In this document: in pieces, positions 35,641-48,251 of the stretch | How positions within the stretch are numbered: position 1 is the first letter of the stretch | How the letters are laid out: every line of letters starts with the position of its first letter | DNA from: Diadema setosum | Taxonomy: Eukaryota; Echinodermata; Echinoidea; Diadematoida; Diadematidae | NCBI GenBank assembly: GCA_033980235.1 | Contig: CM067076.1 | Span: 30,294,968 to 30,358,967, forward strand | Reading direction: 5' to 3' | DNA length: 64,000 nt | Translations under genes and position numbers: made by a program | Notes under the pieces: model-generated | What the model saw: the letters and a program-made list of their open reading frames with translations, nothing else | Databases searched by the model: none | What the model was told of the DNA's origin: nothing

Positions 35641-37420
35641 CAGGGAGCCCGTCGCGAAAATCTGAAGCTCCCTAAATGTCGAGAAAGCGGTAGGAAAAAT
35701 GTGTGTCAAAATTAATCTTACTTGTTTTGTTGCCTTTCTTTAAGTTGTCAAAATGTGATCAATTTGATTTACCTTCATCATCATTTATGAAGCACATGTA
35801 TACAGCATGCAAGTCAATGCGGCCGTGTCTATAGTTTGCATAAGTAGGTGTTTTTTTTTTTTTTTTGTTATCATTCTTCTTCTTTTTTTGTGGGGGTACT
35901 TCGGGATACATGCACCAGCATTATTCTTAGGGTCAATGTCTGCCTTTCTTTAACTCTTTTTAACTCAGAGCTCCCTCATGTGCTTCAAGACCATGTTCTT
36001 CCCTTAATGGAGACTTCAATGATAAAAACAATCAATCTACAAAACTCGTAGACGAAGAAAATACTTCGACGCATCAGTATATCATGTTTCTTTATAATGC
36101 ACATTATTTCGAGAATAACAAACTGCCTGCATAGAATTGAAAAGGGCTACTTGAAAATGAGGTGAAGATGGGTGGTGAAAATGATGATGGAAACTTGATG
36201 CTCTCAAAAAGATTATCGAAATTGAAAAGAAAGAAAGAAAGAGATCCGTCTTACAAGGGTTTGATAGATCATAGATCATGCTGATAAAATCAGACCATTA
36301 TCTACACATCTACCCATAGTGCTCCTCAGTACTGCTTTGGAACGCTCCCGACTGTCAGACCGTCGATCCAGCCCTCACCATATTTGCTTACGGCGAAATA
36401 GGTTGGTAAGTTCAAGAAGCTGTTCTTTAATCATTACAAACTTCAATATGCGACCGCCCGGCTCCAAACCCACAAAAAGAAGGCCAAAACGAATTTCTAC
36501 ATTTCTACATCGCTTAAAAGAGTAAGCTCTAGGCCTACACTTTGTATAAGCATTAAAATGATGTATAACTTGTTAGAATTGGGCATCCTTGCCTATTCAA
36601 AGGTAATTGAAAGAAGAAAGATTTAGGTGCAGTTTTATACACTCCGAAAAAAAAAAAGAAAGATGATTTAAATATTAGCGTTACTCAGGCGTGCAGTGCA
36701 TGAGAAGACGAATAAAAACAAATAGTATAGATGAAAATCGAAGTAAAAGCAGCGCCAATCAAAAAAAGAAAGAAAGAAAGAAAGATATAGTCTAAAAAAC
36801 TGCTAATACATAATTTTCAGTTTTGTTTTAAGCCGCCAAATTTTGACAGTTTTAGATGGAGAGATTACTCTCCCAGGTAAGACAGACTTTAAAGATTTGA
36901 GTTTTTAACATGAATGACTATTCTGGTCCTTTACAGATAATTCGAAAATCTGCGCCTTTTTGTGTGTGTGTTTTGAGCCGGGCGGTGACATAATTTAGGT
37001 CTATATTCGACTATTTTATACCCTCTTTTCGCCCAATCTCTTACTCTTCCTTTTTTCTCTGTCTCTGAAGAGTTTGGTTTAAAACGGTAGGTACCTCAAC
37101 CACGAGCACTGATGTTTCACTCCCCTAATACACATTTTCTTACCGCGCTCATCCACGTAATATTGCCCGTGTTGTCCTTATTCATTAATTTCCGATACTC
37201 TATTATGATGCTACTTCATTCTTCTTATCAGAAGATCTAATTTTCTCATTATTTTGTCTTTTGATCGTGATTCAAATCTGGAGTGGTAAGCAATTCCTAC
37301 TTTCTGTGCACTTCGTGTGCATTTCAATCAATTACAATATCACATCAAGTCATGAAAGTGTGATTATATAAGGCCCTTATATGATCATAAACACATATAC
37401 TGTGAGTGTGCGTTTCCATG

Positions 37421-39379
37421 CAGTGGCGTATCTGGGGAAAACGGCGCCCGGGGCAAGCGCAAAAATTGCGCCCCTAATTTATGAAAAAGACTAATGGTCA
37501 ACCCCAACCCCATCCCGGTAGAGACTGTAAGCAAAGTCCACATGATATGCTTTTCAAGCCCTTAAAAGGGGTCTTTTGAGGGTGATTTAAATGTAATTAA
37601 TTTTGATAAATTTTGGCGAGCGAGCGCAGCGAGCGAGCCGAAAATTTGTGTATTTCAGCTGATAAAAAACATGGAATTCTTGTCATTATTTGCTTACCAA
37701 ATCGTACAATTCTAATCAAGATAGTGACGGCCTTATTAGATAACAATTTTTCTATACCAACAAACTGAGTACTTAAAAAAATATTCTTAACCAGAGGGGC
37801 ATTTCATGAAGCATTTTGTCCGACAACTTGTCGCGCAAAATTTGCTTTCAGCCAATCAGAAGCAAGGATTTCAGTAGCCTTTAACAGTTTGTCAGACGAA
37901 ATATATCTGACAAATTGCTTCATGAAATGCCCCCCCCCCCCCCCCCCCATGTACGCGCGAGTGAGCCGAAATTTGTATATTTCCGCGTCATCATCACGTT
38001 TTGTTCTTATCTCCTTTTTAATTTTGATAAATTTTGGCGAGCGAGCGCAGCGAGCGAGCCGAAAATTTTTGTATTTCAGCTTACAAAACATGGAACTCTT
38101 GTCATTTTTTGCTTATCAAATCTTACAATTCTAATCAAGATACAATGTATAGTGACGGCCTTATAGATAACTATTTTTACCAACAAACTGAAGACTTGAA
38201 AAAATACTCTGAATTCGTACGAGCGAGTGAGCCGAAATTTGTATATTTCCGCGTCATCATCACGTTTTGTTCTTATCTCCTTTTTAATTTTGATAAATTT
38301 TGGCGAGCGAGCGCAGCGAGCGTGCCGAAAATTTTTGTATTTCAGCTTACAAAACATGGAACTCTTGTCATTTTTTGCTTATGAAATCTTACAATTCTAA
38401 TCAAGATATAGTGACGGCCTTATAGATTTTTACCAACAAACTAAGGAATTGAAGAAATACTCTAAATTAGTACGAGCGAGTGAGGAGAAATTTGAATATT
38501 TCCGCATCATCATCATCACGTTTTGTTCTTATCTCCTTTTTGTTTTGATAAATTTTGGCGAGCGAGCGCAGCGAGCGAGCCGAAAATGTTTGTATTTCAG
38601 CTTACAAAACATGGAACTCTTGTCATTTTTTGCTTAATGAAATCTTACAATTCTAATCAAGATATAGTGACGGCCTTATAGATAACGATTTTTACCAACA
38701 AACTTAGGGCTTTAAGAAATACTCTAAATTAGTACGAGCGAGTGAGCCGAAAATTGTATATTTCCACGTCATCATTACGTTTTGTTCTTATCTTGTTTGA
38801 TTTTTTTGGCGCCCCCCCCCCCCCGTATGTTCGGAACCGTTGGCGCCTTCTTTTGATCCAATTGGCGATCGCTTCAGAACGAAAGAAGTTGCAGCCGCTG
38901 CTCAGTGAAACATTTTGTCTGCTAAATATAAACTGACATGTGTGAACACAATAGACATTATCATTTTGTCGGCTTCATCATCAAATTTTGTTCTTACCTT
39001 CTTCTTCTATATAAATTTTAGAGAGCGAGCGCAGCGAGCGAGCCGAAAATTGTATTTCAGCTTACATAGAATTCTTGTGTGAACACAATAAACATTGTCA
39101 TTTTGTCCGAGTCATCGTTATGTTTTGTTTTTATCTTTTTTTGATTTGGTTTTCTGCCCCCCCCCCACCATTCTTTCCCCCCCCCCCCCCACCATTCTTC
39201 CCCCCCCCCCCCCTTCCGGTGAGTTTCTTCTTCTTCTTCTTCTTTTCTTTTTTCTTTTTCTTTTCTTTTTTTTTCTTCTTTTTTCTTTTTTTTTTCTTCT
39301 TCTTCGTTTTTTTTTTGCGCCCCCAAGGAGCGGCGCCCGGGGCACGTGCCCCCCTTGCCCCCCCCTAGATACGCCACTG
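37421..39379. mobile_element. hAT-like non-autonomous element, copy 2 (1959 bp)
   Basis: Same ends as the element at 32080 and nearly identical throughout; the differences I saw are almost all in homopolymer length (poly-C tracts). Flanked by a perfect 8-bp duplication TTTCCATG (37413-37420 and 39380-39387). Internal GAGCGAGCGCAGCGAGCGAG units lie near 37618, 38039, 38306, 38561 and 39024. Two near-identical copies with different, intact target duplications 3.4 kb apart show recent transposition. Confidence 0.92.
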
Positions 39380-39387
39380 TTTCCATG

Positions 39388-40755
39388 TTAAGATTAACAT
39401 TTACTGAAAGTTAGAGTTGAGAGTTAAATCAAACGAAAAGAATGATTCAAAAGTTTCATCAGAATCGAACATAGAATATGGAAGGAAATTTAAGGTCACC
39501 CTTGTCTTCGCCAAATACATGCACATCACTGGGTTCGATGACATTTTCACCTGCGGCAATTATTGTTCCTAATTGTATGCTAGGTCTAACATATAAATTC
39601 TACCCACAAATATAACCCTGACCCTAATCATAACCCCCAAATTAACCTAAACCTAAAACTCTATCACAATCTTAATCTAACCTTGGAGAAATAAGACCGG
39701 AGCAATTGTCGCAGGAGTAAATTATGTCCTGTAACCATATCACTATAAATTGTTCTGTTCAAAACAAAATAAAATACATGATTTTAGTCAATGATTTTCA
39801 GTCAATCATTTTGTATCTGCATTCTTTCTCCCCTGAAAGTCATTGTTACTGTATGTGAGTTTGAAGGCTGCCAGTTACATGTATTTGATGGGAAGGACAT
39901 ACTTTATTCTAATCAATTTCGTGTCCATAGATGAACAGGATACTAGTGAGGACATCAAAAGTCGATACAACAGTTCAATGCGAGACTTGATTATGAGCGG
40001 TTACGTCATCACCTTTGCTAACCTGGCAACATGGGTCATATTTATAATACATCTACTCCATAACTTCCTTATAAAATGACACCTAATTTCATAATATCTC
40101 TGTATCTTTCTCTTCGTCCAGTTTACTCTTTTTGTTAAATGCAACTTGGAATGGCATGTAATGGAATTGATTGTTAATGTATTGTATGACAGATATTAAC
40201 GAAACAATGCCTTTAAAACACAGATCTTACGCACGACATCGCATAAACTGCTAGGACATCATTTATTGTTTGCACATGAGCGTAAAATAACACTTCATGA
40301 TTTCTGGTTGTCATGGTTGTCGGGCAAGACACGCGCAGACCTATCATGATTCTGACCCAACAAAATAGCAGATTCACAAAGTCCCACAATGTTAAAGCTT
40401 ATTCTTGAAAATTACATTTAAACGTTTACACTTCTAAAAATGGGGAGGGGTATACTCCTGCGTGATTAATGAGGATGGAAAATGAAAACATTTTTTTTTC
40501 TTTTTCGCTGAGAAATATACATAGCGTGTAACTGCAAAGAAAAACCAATACCAGAGAGGACGAAATTGTTCGTGATTTTCCATAATCTCTCGCATTGCCG
40601 ATTTATTGGAGATCAAAGGATCTATGAGACGAAACACACGAGCGCAAATGATAGACTAAAAATTACGCGAAGGGAATTCGTCACTTAAAGATAAGGTAGT
40701 GTGGGGATTTATGGGTGGCCCGACTCAATCCGAGTGGTCCAATTGAATCGATGGA
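39388..40755. other. Non-coding duplicated stretch
   Basis: Collinear with about 7330-8840 in copy A. No gene seen. The CACAGTGTG MITE of copy A is absent here. Confidence 0.5.
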
Positions 40756-40759
40756 GTAG

Positions 40760-41166
40760 TTATTGATTAAAAAAAAGAAGAAGCTGGAATGCTCATATTA
40801 TGCTCATATATGTTATATTTCAAGTTCAATATCTAGAGGTGTCGGAATTATCTTTAAATTGAAGTTTACTTCACCTTTAACATTGTTTAAGCACTATGTT
40901 TTTGTTATAGCATTAGGCCTAATACTACAGTATTACCATATATATTTCATTGTAATATTGTTTGGGCTAATTGTGGTAAAACTTAAGTTAATCCTATTTT
41001 ATTATTACACAAAACAGCAGTCCACATTTATATAGGATAATCTTATTTTGCTAATGCGGATCCATTGTTTCATAAATTGAAAACGTTAAAAGTGGCTGAA
41101 ATTGATGCTCTCTATAGTTGCAGTTTTTATGTTTAGATATATTGATAAACACCTTCCTCCATCCTT

Positions 41167-41232
<66 letters not shown>

Positions 41233-41620
41233 TGCCTTTAATAGCAAAATTAAATCATGTATATGCGACTCATGATGACAGTAATTTTCATCTTACAAAT
41301 CCGAAAATTGTTAGTAGCACACAAATCTATGCGGCATTATGGGCTGATTTGTGGAATAGTCTTCCTAATTTTATTAAGATAGATTCTAGTCAATTCTCAC
41401 TCTAGACATATAATATGAATCGACATCTATTATCGTTATTATAATGTACTGTCGAGTGTCGATTCTCGTTGTTATTCCATGACAGTTAACTAGTCTTACA
41501 GTTTTCTGCTTCTTTTTCTGTGGATTGTCTTTATTTTCTGATGTGTCATATCATTTTTATTTGAAATTTATTCATAAATTAGTTTTGAACTGAAATCTTA
41601 AACGTTCTGAAGGGTCCTAT
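40760..41620 (+). pseudogene. Degenerate LINE 3' fragment with (AT)n insertion
   Basis: Translated pieces resemble the LINE C-terminus: QKTAVHIYIG with SYFANADPLFHKLKTLKV near 41010-41095, then an LWNSLPNFIK motif near 41350. An AT array at 41168-41230 interrupts them. It is followed by a 3' UTR ending near TTTGAACTGAAAT. Strongly decayed; absent from copy A at the corresponding site (about 8840). Confidence 0.55.
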
Positions 41621-41789
41621 GTCTTATAAAACACGCAGAGTGCGAACACAATTCATATTTTCCAAGATACACTTTATTTTTTTTTTCACCACTGTTCACT
41701 GCAATGTTACACTACAATAATGACTCGTGTGCATACATTATGCATATACTATACATTATGTATATCATTACCTCAAAACGAACATATTA

Positions 41790-42455
41790 ATGTCGCACAC
41801 ACTGATTTTGCGTGAGGACTGAAAATAAGTGAAATGGGTCAACCTAGCCGAACTTGACTTTTTCATATTTTCTGAAAGAGCGGGTTTTCTTTTACATTAC
41901 ATTTTAAAATTTGATAACATAAAACGGGCAGGAAGGTGTGTTTTCTTAGCAGTTTATCTCGAACATTTTTGGTAGAATAGTGTGATTAGGTGTGTCTTTA
42001 GAATCCCTTTTTCATTTCTGAAAAACCTTGTCCACACTCTTCACTTTCAACTCTAATAACTTTTGAAAGGATAGTGCTACTGCTTTGAAAGTTGGCATTA
42101 ATTACGGAAAGAATGTGTTCATGAGGCATGCTTAATTTCAGATTAATTTGATAATCCCTTCATTGTTGTTACTCTGGTGGTTTACTTCCTGTTTTTTTGT
42201 CCCATTCATCGCACAGCCAGCACGGTTTGGTAAAGATTAAGCGCTTGAATAGACACTGTACTTCAGAGCCTCTTTTCTCAGTTCACACTTTTCCTGAGTT
42301 GGTGATTTCTTTCCAATGTTTAGATAGGTTAAGAGAGTCCATTTGATTTGAGTTATACATCATTTTAAAGCTTAAAGCCTGCTCTTTCAGCATATGGTCT
42401 TAACTAAAAATTCATGTCTGGCGACTTTTTGTTTGTTTCGAGGTGCAGGGTCACA
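41790..42455. repeat. Dispersed repeat shared with 57300-57838
   Basis: Both stretches contain in order CGCACACACTGATTTT-like, GGGTCAACCT, CTGAAAGAGC, CACTCTTCACTTTCAACTCT and ATGTCTGG(C/T)GACTTTTTGTT words with substantial divergence. No ends or coding capacity recognised. Confidence 0.6.
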
Positions 42456-42559
42456 TTTTTCCATATGAAAATTAATCTACAAAGACATTTTTTTTTTCTA
42501 AATAGCATTAACATTTCATAAAACAGCAAATTGCACAATGCGCTTGCCCCCTAACACTT

Positions 42560-43008
42560 CTTTGCACTCTTGCATTTTGTACGTACCCTCCTCCGTTATA
42601 CAATTTATCATGTATTAAAGGATTTGTTACGAAGTATAAGCGATTATATCATTATGCTTTTTCCGAGGCCGTCGTCAAATCCAAGCTTCAGCTTAAGATT
42701 ACGTTTTTGTTTTTGTTTTTGTTTTTGTTTTTGTTTAGTTTTTTTTTTTTTGGGGGGGGGTATTAATTTGATTGAGTAATCAACGATTTACCAACTGTTT
42801 TGTATAATTATAACTCACTTATAATATTTCATTGTTGGTACATTGTACAATATATACAACTACATTTATATTCATTTTGTGCTGGATGTAATATGACTGG
42901 CGTTGGAAAATGATTAATAAATAATGTGCATTGTATTTGTGAAAAATGCAAATATCAAATCAAATCAAATCAAATCATATCAAATCAAATCTAATCAAGT
43001 CAAATCTT
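42560..43008 (+). mobile_element. LINE 3' end with (ATCAA)n tail
   Basis: Ends in repeated ATCAA units at about 42955-43008, directly followed by sequence homologous to copy A at 8840. It marks the right edge of a 2.25-kb insertion specific to copy B. No coding region identified. Confidence 0.5.
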
Positions 43009-44713
43009 CACTTCAACGAAGCGTGGAGTACACTCATCGGTAACGTTCGACTCCTGTCGAGATTCTTCGGCCGTTTGTGCGTACATAGAGATCAGTGATA
43101 TATATAGTTGTACAGATTTGTTACGGAGACTCTCGAATATATCCGAGCAGGGCCAGCCTTCCCATCCCATGGTGTCCCCGCGCTACACACATATGCAGTT
43201 TCTTTAAAGATTCACAGAGCCACGCCAATAAACCATTTCAATCACACCACAGAATTTCATAGATAATGAGCTTTAAATCTCCAAGTTATAAAACACTACC
43301 GCATGCCCCTCCCCCCCCCCAAAAAAAAAAACCAACAACAACAACAAAAACAACAACAGCAACAACAACAACAACAACAACAACAACAACGGGACCCTTT
43401 GTAATGATAATCTTAAAATAGTGAATCAATTTAAATACAATTTCAGGGTATGAAACTATAACTTGTTATACCCACATCTTTGATAGAGAAAACCCCATCT
43501 GTTTTCCTTCAGTCGTCAAAGACATATGAGGGGACCTTTATAGAGCAAGCCAGGAATCCCTTCCCTCCAAGTTTTGTCCATTGCGTTCACTTGTTAAAAT
43601 TCAGTCAGTTAGTCATTTAAAAAAAGAGTAAAATTTTACAAGACCAACGGTAAAAAAAAAATGAAATGATGAAATACAAGGAAGTTATGACACTTTGAAG
43701 TATTATTAATTTCTGCAAAACAGTACTTGTACAGTGGATATGAACATGCAAGTGTTCTAGTGTTCGTGTACAAAAATATGACGAAAATTCAGTGTTTCTG
43801 TCATTAAAGTCTGTAACATGATGTTAGTTCTGGTTGAATAACTTCAGAATACTGATCAGCTAGATATACGAGGATCTGAGCCTCGGGCATAATTGCGTTT
43901 GAATGAAAAACTGGGAATTTCAAGATTTTATGTACAAACTATACATATGGCAAGCTGTGAGGGAGTGTCGTGCTCACTTTTCTTTATGAAAATGTCATAA
44001 CTTCCTTATTTTTCATCTGATTTTGTTCAAAATTATACCGTAGAACTCAAAATATTCTACTCTTTCTTATCAGACTAACTTATATTTGGACTGGACTTCG
44101 CCTAAAATAAAGGGGATGGCTATTAACTAATCAGTGAGAATCACTGGGAATCGCCCCGTCACTGTACAGGCATGCTTACCTGGAAATATTAAACTGCACA
44201 TTACTTGAATATGAGATCATTCTGAAGTAAATAATATTCACACAACAACAGATACATTATGTACTCTTAAATGAATCCCACAAAGATTGGAAAAATCATC
44301 CCCCATTAGCATTCCCACTGATCAGTTACTATCTTTTCTATTCAATATAAAGTAATCCAGTTGTAAAACAACAAAATGTTCAATGAACATTAATTATTTG
44401 ACCTTCACATGTTACTACATAGATGTCAGTCTAAGTAACGTACGTTCACACACACACATACACACACACACACACACGGTCATTTTGGTATAAATTCCGA
44501 AAATTGCTTGTTTGAAGCATTTTGGGGACAAAGTTATCTCTCATTAAAGTGTTCTCAAAGATCATATTGTATTTGGGGGTAATGCTGTTCCAGGTTGTTC
44601 CAGGAGCATCCAAGTGCCACACTTGCCGAAGTTTGCGGAAATTTTTCAACGGGGCAATCCGATTGTTTTTTTTTTTTTTTATGTTTTTTTTTAGGGGGAT
44701 GGGGCATACTGTA

Positions 44714-45611
44714 CAGTCAAACCTGTCTATAGCGGCCACCCAAGGGAAACAACAAAAGTGGCCGCTATAGACAGGTGGCCGTTATAGACAGGTTGGCGGC
44801 CATTTTGAATTCCATTACTTACATTTTATAATAGCCGAAAATACCGCATGTTATTCTTTAAAAAAAAAACAACAACAACATAAAAGTTTGCATGTGCATC
44901 AGTGCTATTACGGGGATTTTCGTTGTACAATATTATTCACTCCATTTTCTTTTCCATTGCCTCCTTCTATTCTTTTGATGTAAAAAATAATATTTCGGGC
45001 CTGAGAAGTGCTCTGGTATATCCCTACCGGTTTGCATGAACGGGGTTCACGAGAGCTGAGTTCGATGGAGGATTGATGATGTGTAAAATTTACGTAAACT
45101 ATAGAAACAATACCCTGAAAAGTACTATGTTGTCCTTATTCAAAGGGACTTAAACACTAATCAGTCTGCATTTCGGTAACAGTCTAAGTTGTCATTAGGA
45201 GTTGTCTTTGCCTTTGTAGCATCTATTCAGGGCTGCATTACTGAAGCCTATATAGATCTAATCTAGTCAAGTTGGTGATAAGACGGGTTTTCGTGGCAAA
45301 GAGCTGCATTGATATTTTGTCGATCATGTCTGTGTGATTGTGACTGAGCTAGGACTCGGTAGATATCACGCAATGAACGTAAAAGACATTGTACTCATTG
45401 CCGATTTAATGGATCAACTCAATTTTTGTGGCCGCTATACGCAGGTTGATATTCACCACGGGAGACAAAATGAGTGGCCGCTGGCCGCGTTAGGCAGGTG
45501 GCCGCTATACAAAGGGTCTATAATACAGCAATTGCGTTCGGGGGATTTTTCAGTGGCCGTTATAAGCAGGTGGCCGCTATAGAGAGGTGGCCGTTAAGAC
45601 AGGTTTGACTG
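44714..45611. mobile_element. TA-flanked element with GGCCGCTATAGACAGG words (898 bp)
   Basis: Inverted ends CAGTCAAACCTGTC on the left and GACAGGTTTGACTG on the right, each bordered by TA. Copy A near 12490 reads CATACTGTATTT without the element, a clean empty site with a single TA. GTGGCCGCTATA-type words repeat at both ends. A TA target duplication fits the Tc1/mariner group. No transposase frame was seen. Confidence 0.85.
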
Positions 45612-45613
45612 TA

Positions 45614-45823
45614 TTTATTTCAGTTCTCAGTGCAGCAAATGAAATACATGTAAATGAAATGAATGAATGAATGCTCAGTATAAATTATATTGTTCAATTT
45701 ATAACTAAAAGACGAGATAAACGTATATTATCAACGTTTCTTACATTATGCCTTTATCATTTATTTACATACTTTCTTTTTTTTCTCCCTCTTTCTCAGT
45801 CTAGCTACAGATATCGTCTAAAA
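45614..45823 (+). promoter_or_regulatory. Upstream region of lectin gene B
   Basis: Conserved with copy A. Contains CAGTATAAATTATA near 45676 and a pyrimidine tract ending in CTCAG at 45799, a plausible acceptor of a 5' UTR intron. The TA-flanked element lies only about 210 bp upstream of the start codon. Confidence 0.35.
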
Positions 45824-45893
45824 ATGAACGGTCTGACTGGAATTACCTTGTTCTTCTTTCTGGCGACTGTGTGTGTGTCTGCATTACGACGAC
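45824..45893 (+). CDS. SUEL-type lectin B, exon 1 (signal peptide)
   Basis: Codes for 23 residues beginning MNGLTGITLFFFLATVCVSA, a secretory signal peptide, followed by LRR. It ends after the first base of a codon at C45893 with donor GTGAGT, the same phase as gene A. Compared with gene A it lacks three residues in the hydrophobic stretch and gains one Arg at the junction. Splicing to the acceptor ending at 48251 gives RHALVCEHTT and an open frame to the stop. Confidence 0.85.
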
Positions 45894-48251
45894 GTGAGTG
45901 AACGGTTCCATGCTGAAACCACACTGCCATTTTCTTTGTCTGCATGTCTGTCTGTCAGTCTGCTCCTTTCAATTTCTGACTTTGTATGTGTGTGTGTGTA
46001 TGTGTGTGTGTGTGTGTGTGCGTGCGTATGCACGCACGTCTAGTTCATGGAGTTCGAAAATACTGAGTTACAACGGGTAACCTGGTATGTAGAAATGTAT
46101 ACACAGGTGCCATGTGCGGTATACAGTTCGTGTTTTTGAAGGTTTGATATTCCGAATTACGTGAAATAAAGTTTCGTTGATTCGAATGTCTAGAGGGAAA
46201 CAAGCTTCGTTAATTCGAAAACGAAGTAAGGTTGGCTTGTACCAACATCTGGGTATGAAGGAACTAATTTACAGTGTGTTAAGGGATTAACGAACCTGCC
46301 GAATGACGAATCTTGTTTCATTTCAGAATTAACGCATCTTTAGAGTTTTGCGGATTACTACTCTATTCTCACCCACTATGTGTATACATGGGTTTATTCT
46401 TGTTTATCATTAGAACGTAAATGGCAGGACAGTGGCTATCATATACAAGGTACGGTTACAGACAGTTGTTGGGAAGGAGGTATGGATAACCCTCTGCAGG
46501 GCAAGAAAGAAGGAAAATATCATAACAAACTGTTTTGGTGTATCTTCTGCAAGACGAAAACACTCGGGGGGGGGGGGAATTGTAAGATGCTGCCAAAGTT
46601 TTGGTAAGAAGGGAGAAAAAGGAGATATTTTGAGTGTTATACCCTATATAGGTCAAAACTTTGATTATAATTATGAAATGCATTTGTTAGGCCTACACAA
46701 TGCATCTGCTACGGCGGGAAATTACTAATCCAAACATACGCGAATCCAGTGATTGCAGACTTGTTTTTAAGAATACAGTAGTATAAAGCTTAGGAAGAAT
46801 TCGAAAAGTTACAAATCAGCACGAAAGTTAGGTCACATCAAATAAAACGACAAAATATGACGTAAGTACATGTATTTTTCCAACATTCTCCTGAGAAGGT
46901 TGCCTTTTTCTATATGTTTTATGCCATTATTTTAATGATAATCTGTCATGACTTTACAGATGTGAAGTTAGTCGGTTGGGGTCATATTTCGTTTTTATTA
47001 AGGGTAAAAGTTGAACGTTCACTGCAATATAATCATCGTTATACCATATTGTGACAAAGTCCACAGAGAATTCACTTAACTATTTTAGCATTGCTACAAT
47101 AGAAACGAGTCAAACAGGAGTAGGTAGTGAAAGCAGAAATTCGATCAAAGCTGGACAAGTACAACGAAACCTGCTGCCATTTTGGTGTTGTTTGTTCTTG
47201 AAGTTTCTTATTGCAATCATTCAATAGTCTTTCATGTTTGACTGTCACCTCAGTTGCGTTTTTTTTTTTTTTTTTTTGTTAGGCGCATTCTTTGACATTG
47301 ATTTATACTTTCATGCAATGGAAAGTGTTCTTTTTGACAGTATACAATGCAGGGGCCGCAGAACATTTTTCGGGGGGGGGGGGGCTGCAGGACGGCGGTC
47401 AATGGTACCTCCCCCCCCCCCCCCCCCTCCTCCGCTTCAGACCGGAAGAATCTATAAAGGACAGAAACTTTGGAAGTTCATGGGTGCTGTGATTTTGTTT
47501 TCCATTTTTATTCCCACTTTATTTTTTTGACGAGCCAAAAAGGTGTGTGGGGGGGGGGGGGGGGCTGCATCTCTATCTTAAGCCCTCGCCCCATCCCTTA
47601 TCTGTGGATTATCGATAATCGATTATAGAATATTATGTAGCAACCATCAGCGGATATATTCGCAGATACAATCCTGACGGCGTACCATTTTTGCCAATAC
47701 TTGTATTTCGCATTTTCGTCATTACCCAACTGAAATCGTGATATCACACACTTTCTAATGCGTATGTGTCCATTCTGGCGAAAAAAGGGGTTGCAGGCGT
47801 ATGGAAATTTGTTTAAAACCAAAAAATCAACCCCATGCATTGGATAAGACGCGACATGAGATGAAATTGGTGCACGTCACGAGCTCGACAGCCACGAGTC
47901 ATACACCCTACGTGTTATACAGTTCACGAGTCATACTGCCTACTACTATTACGGTCCATGAGCTCGACATCAAGGAAAATAGGAGCACGGGCTATACGGT
48001 CCACCAGCTCGACACTCGGCGGAAAAAAAGACCGACTTTTTGCCGAGTGTTGATCTCGTGGGCTGTATGCCTCATTGGTGTCGATCTCGTAAGATAACCC
48101 CGATGAAAACTTGGCATCCAAACTTACCCAACGAGCCCCCCATATATTTGCATTGATTGTAATGTGCCCTGATCTTGTTGATCTGTGGTGTTTGAACGTT
48201 TACATTACACAACCGATGGACAAAGCTCTCTCATTTTCATCTGACTTTCAG
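45894..48251 (+). other. Intron of lectin gene B
   Basis: 2.36 kb, bounded by GTGAGT and TTTCAG. It is shorter than in gene A because the AGGTCA array and the CACAGTGTG MITE are absent. It includes poly-C and poly-G tracts near 47375, 47410 and 47550, and a GAGCTC-word inverted element at 47870-48115. Confidence 0.75.
47870..48115. repeat. Inverted element built of GAGCTC words
   Basis: Left arm with CACGAGCTCGACAGCCACG, right arm with GATCTCGTGGGCTGTATG and GTGTCGATCTCGTAAG. This copy is shorter than those at 23970 and 53555. Confidence 0.6.

Larger units (their letters stand above)
35065..35675. mobile_element. MITE with CTTTAGATCTGCGACGC end, split by a minus-strand LINE
   Basis: Left end at 35065-35081 and continuing AAACGGTAAAGAC, which is the near-complement of the right end of the copy A element. 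The right end near 35650 is degraded (CGTCGCGAAAATCTGAAG). A minus-strand LINE 3' fragment sits inside, in the orientation opposite to the LINE in copy A. Confidence 0.5.
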
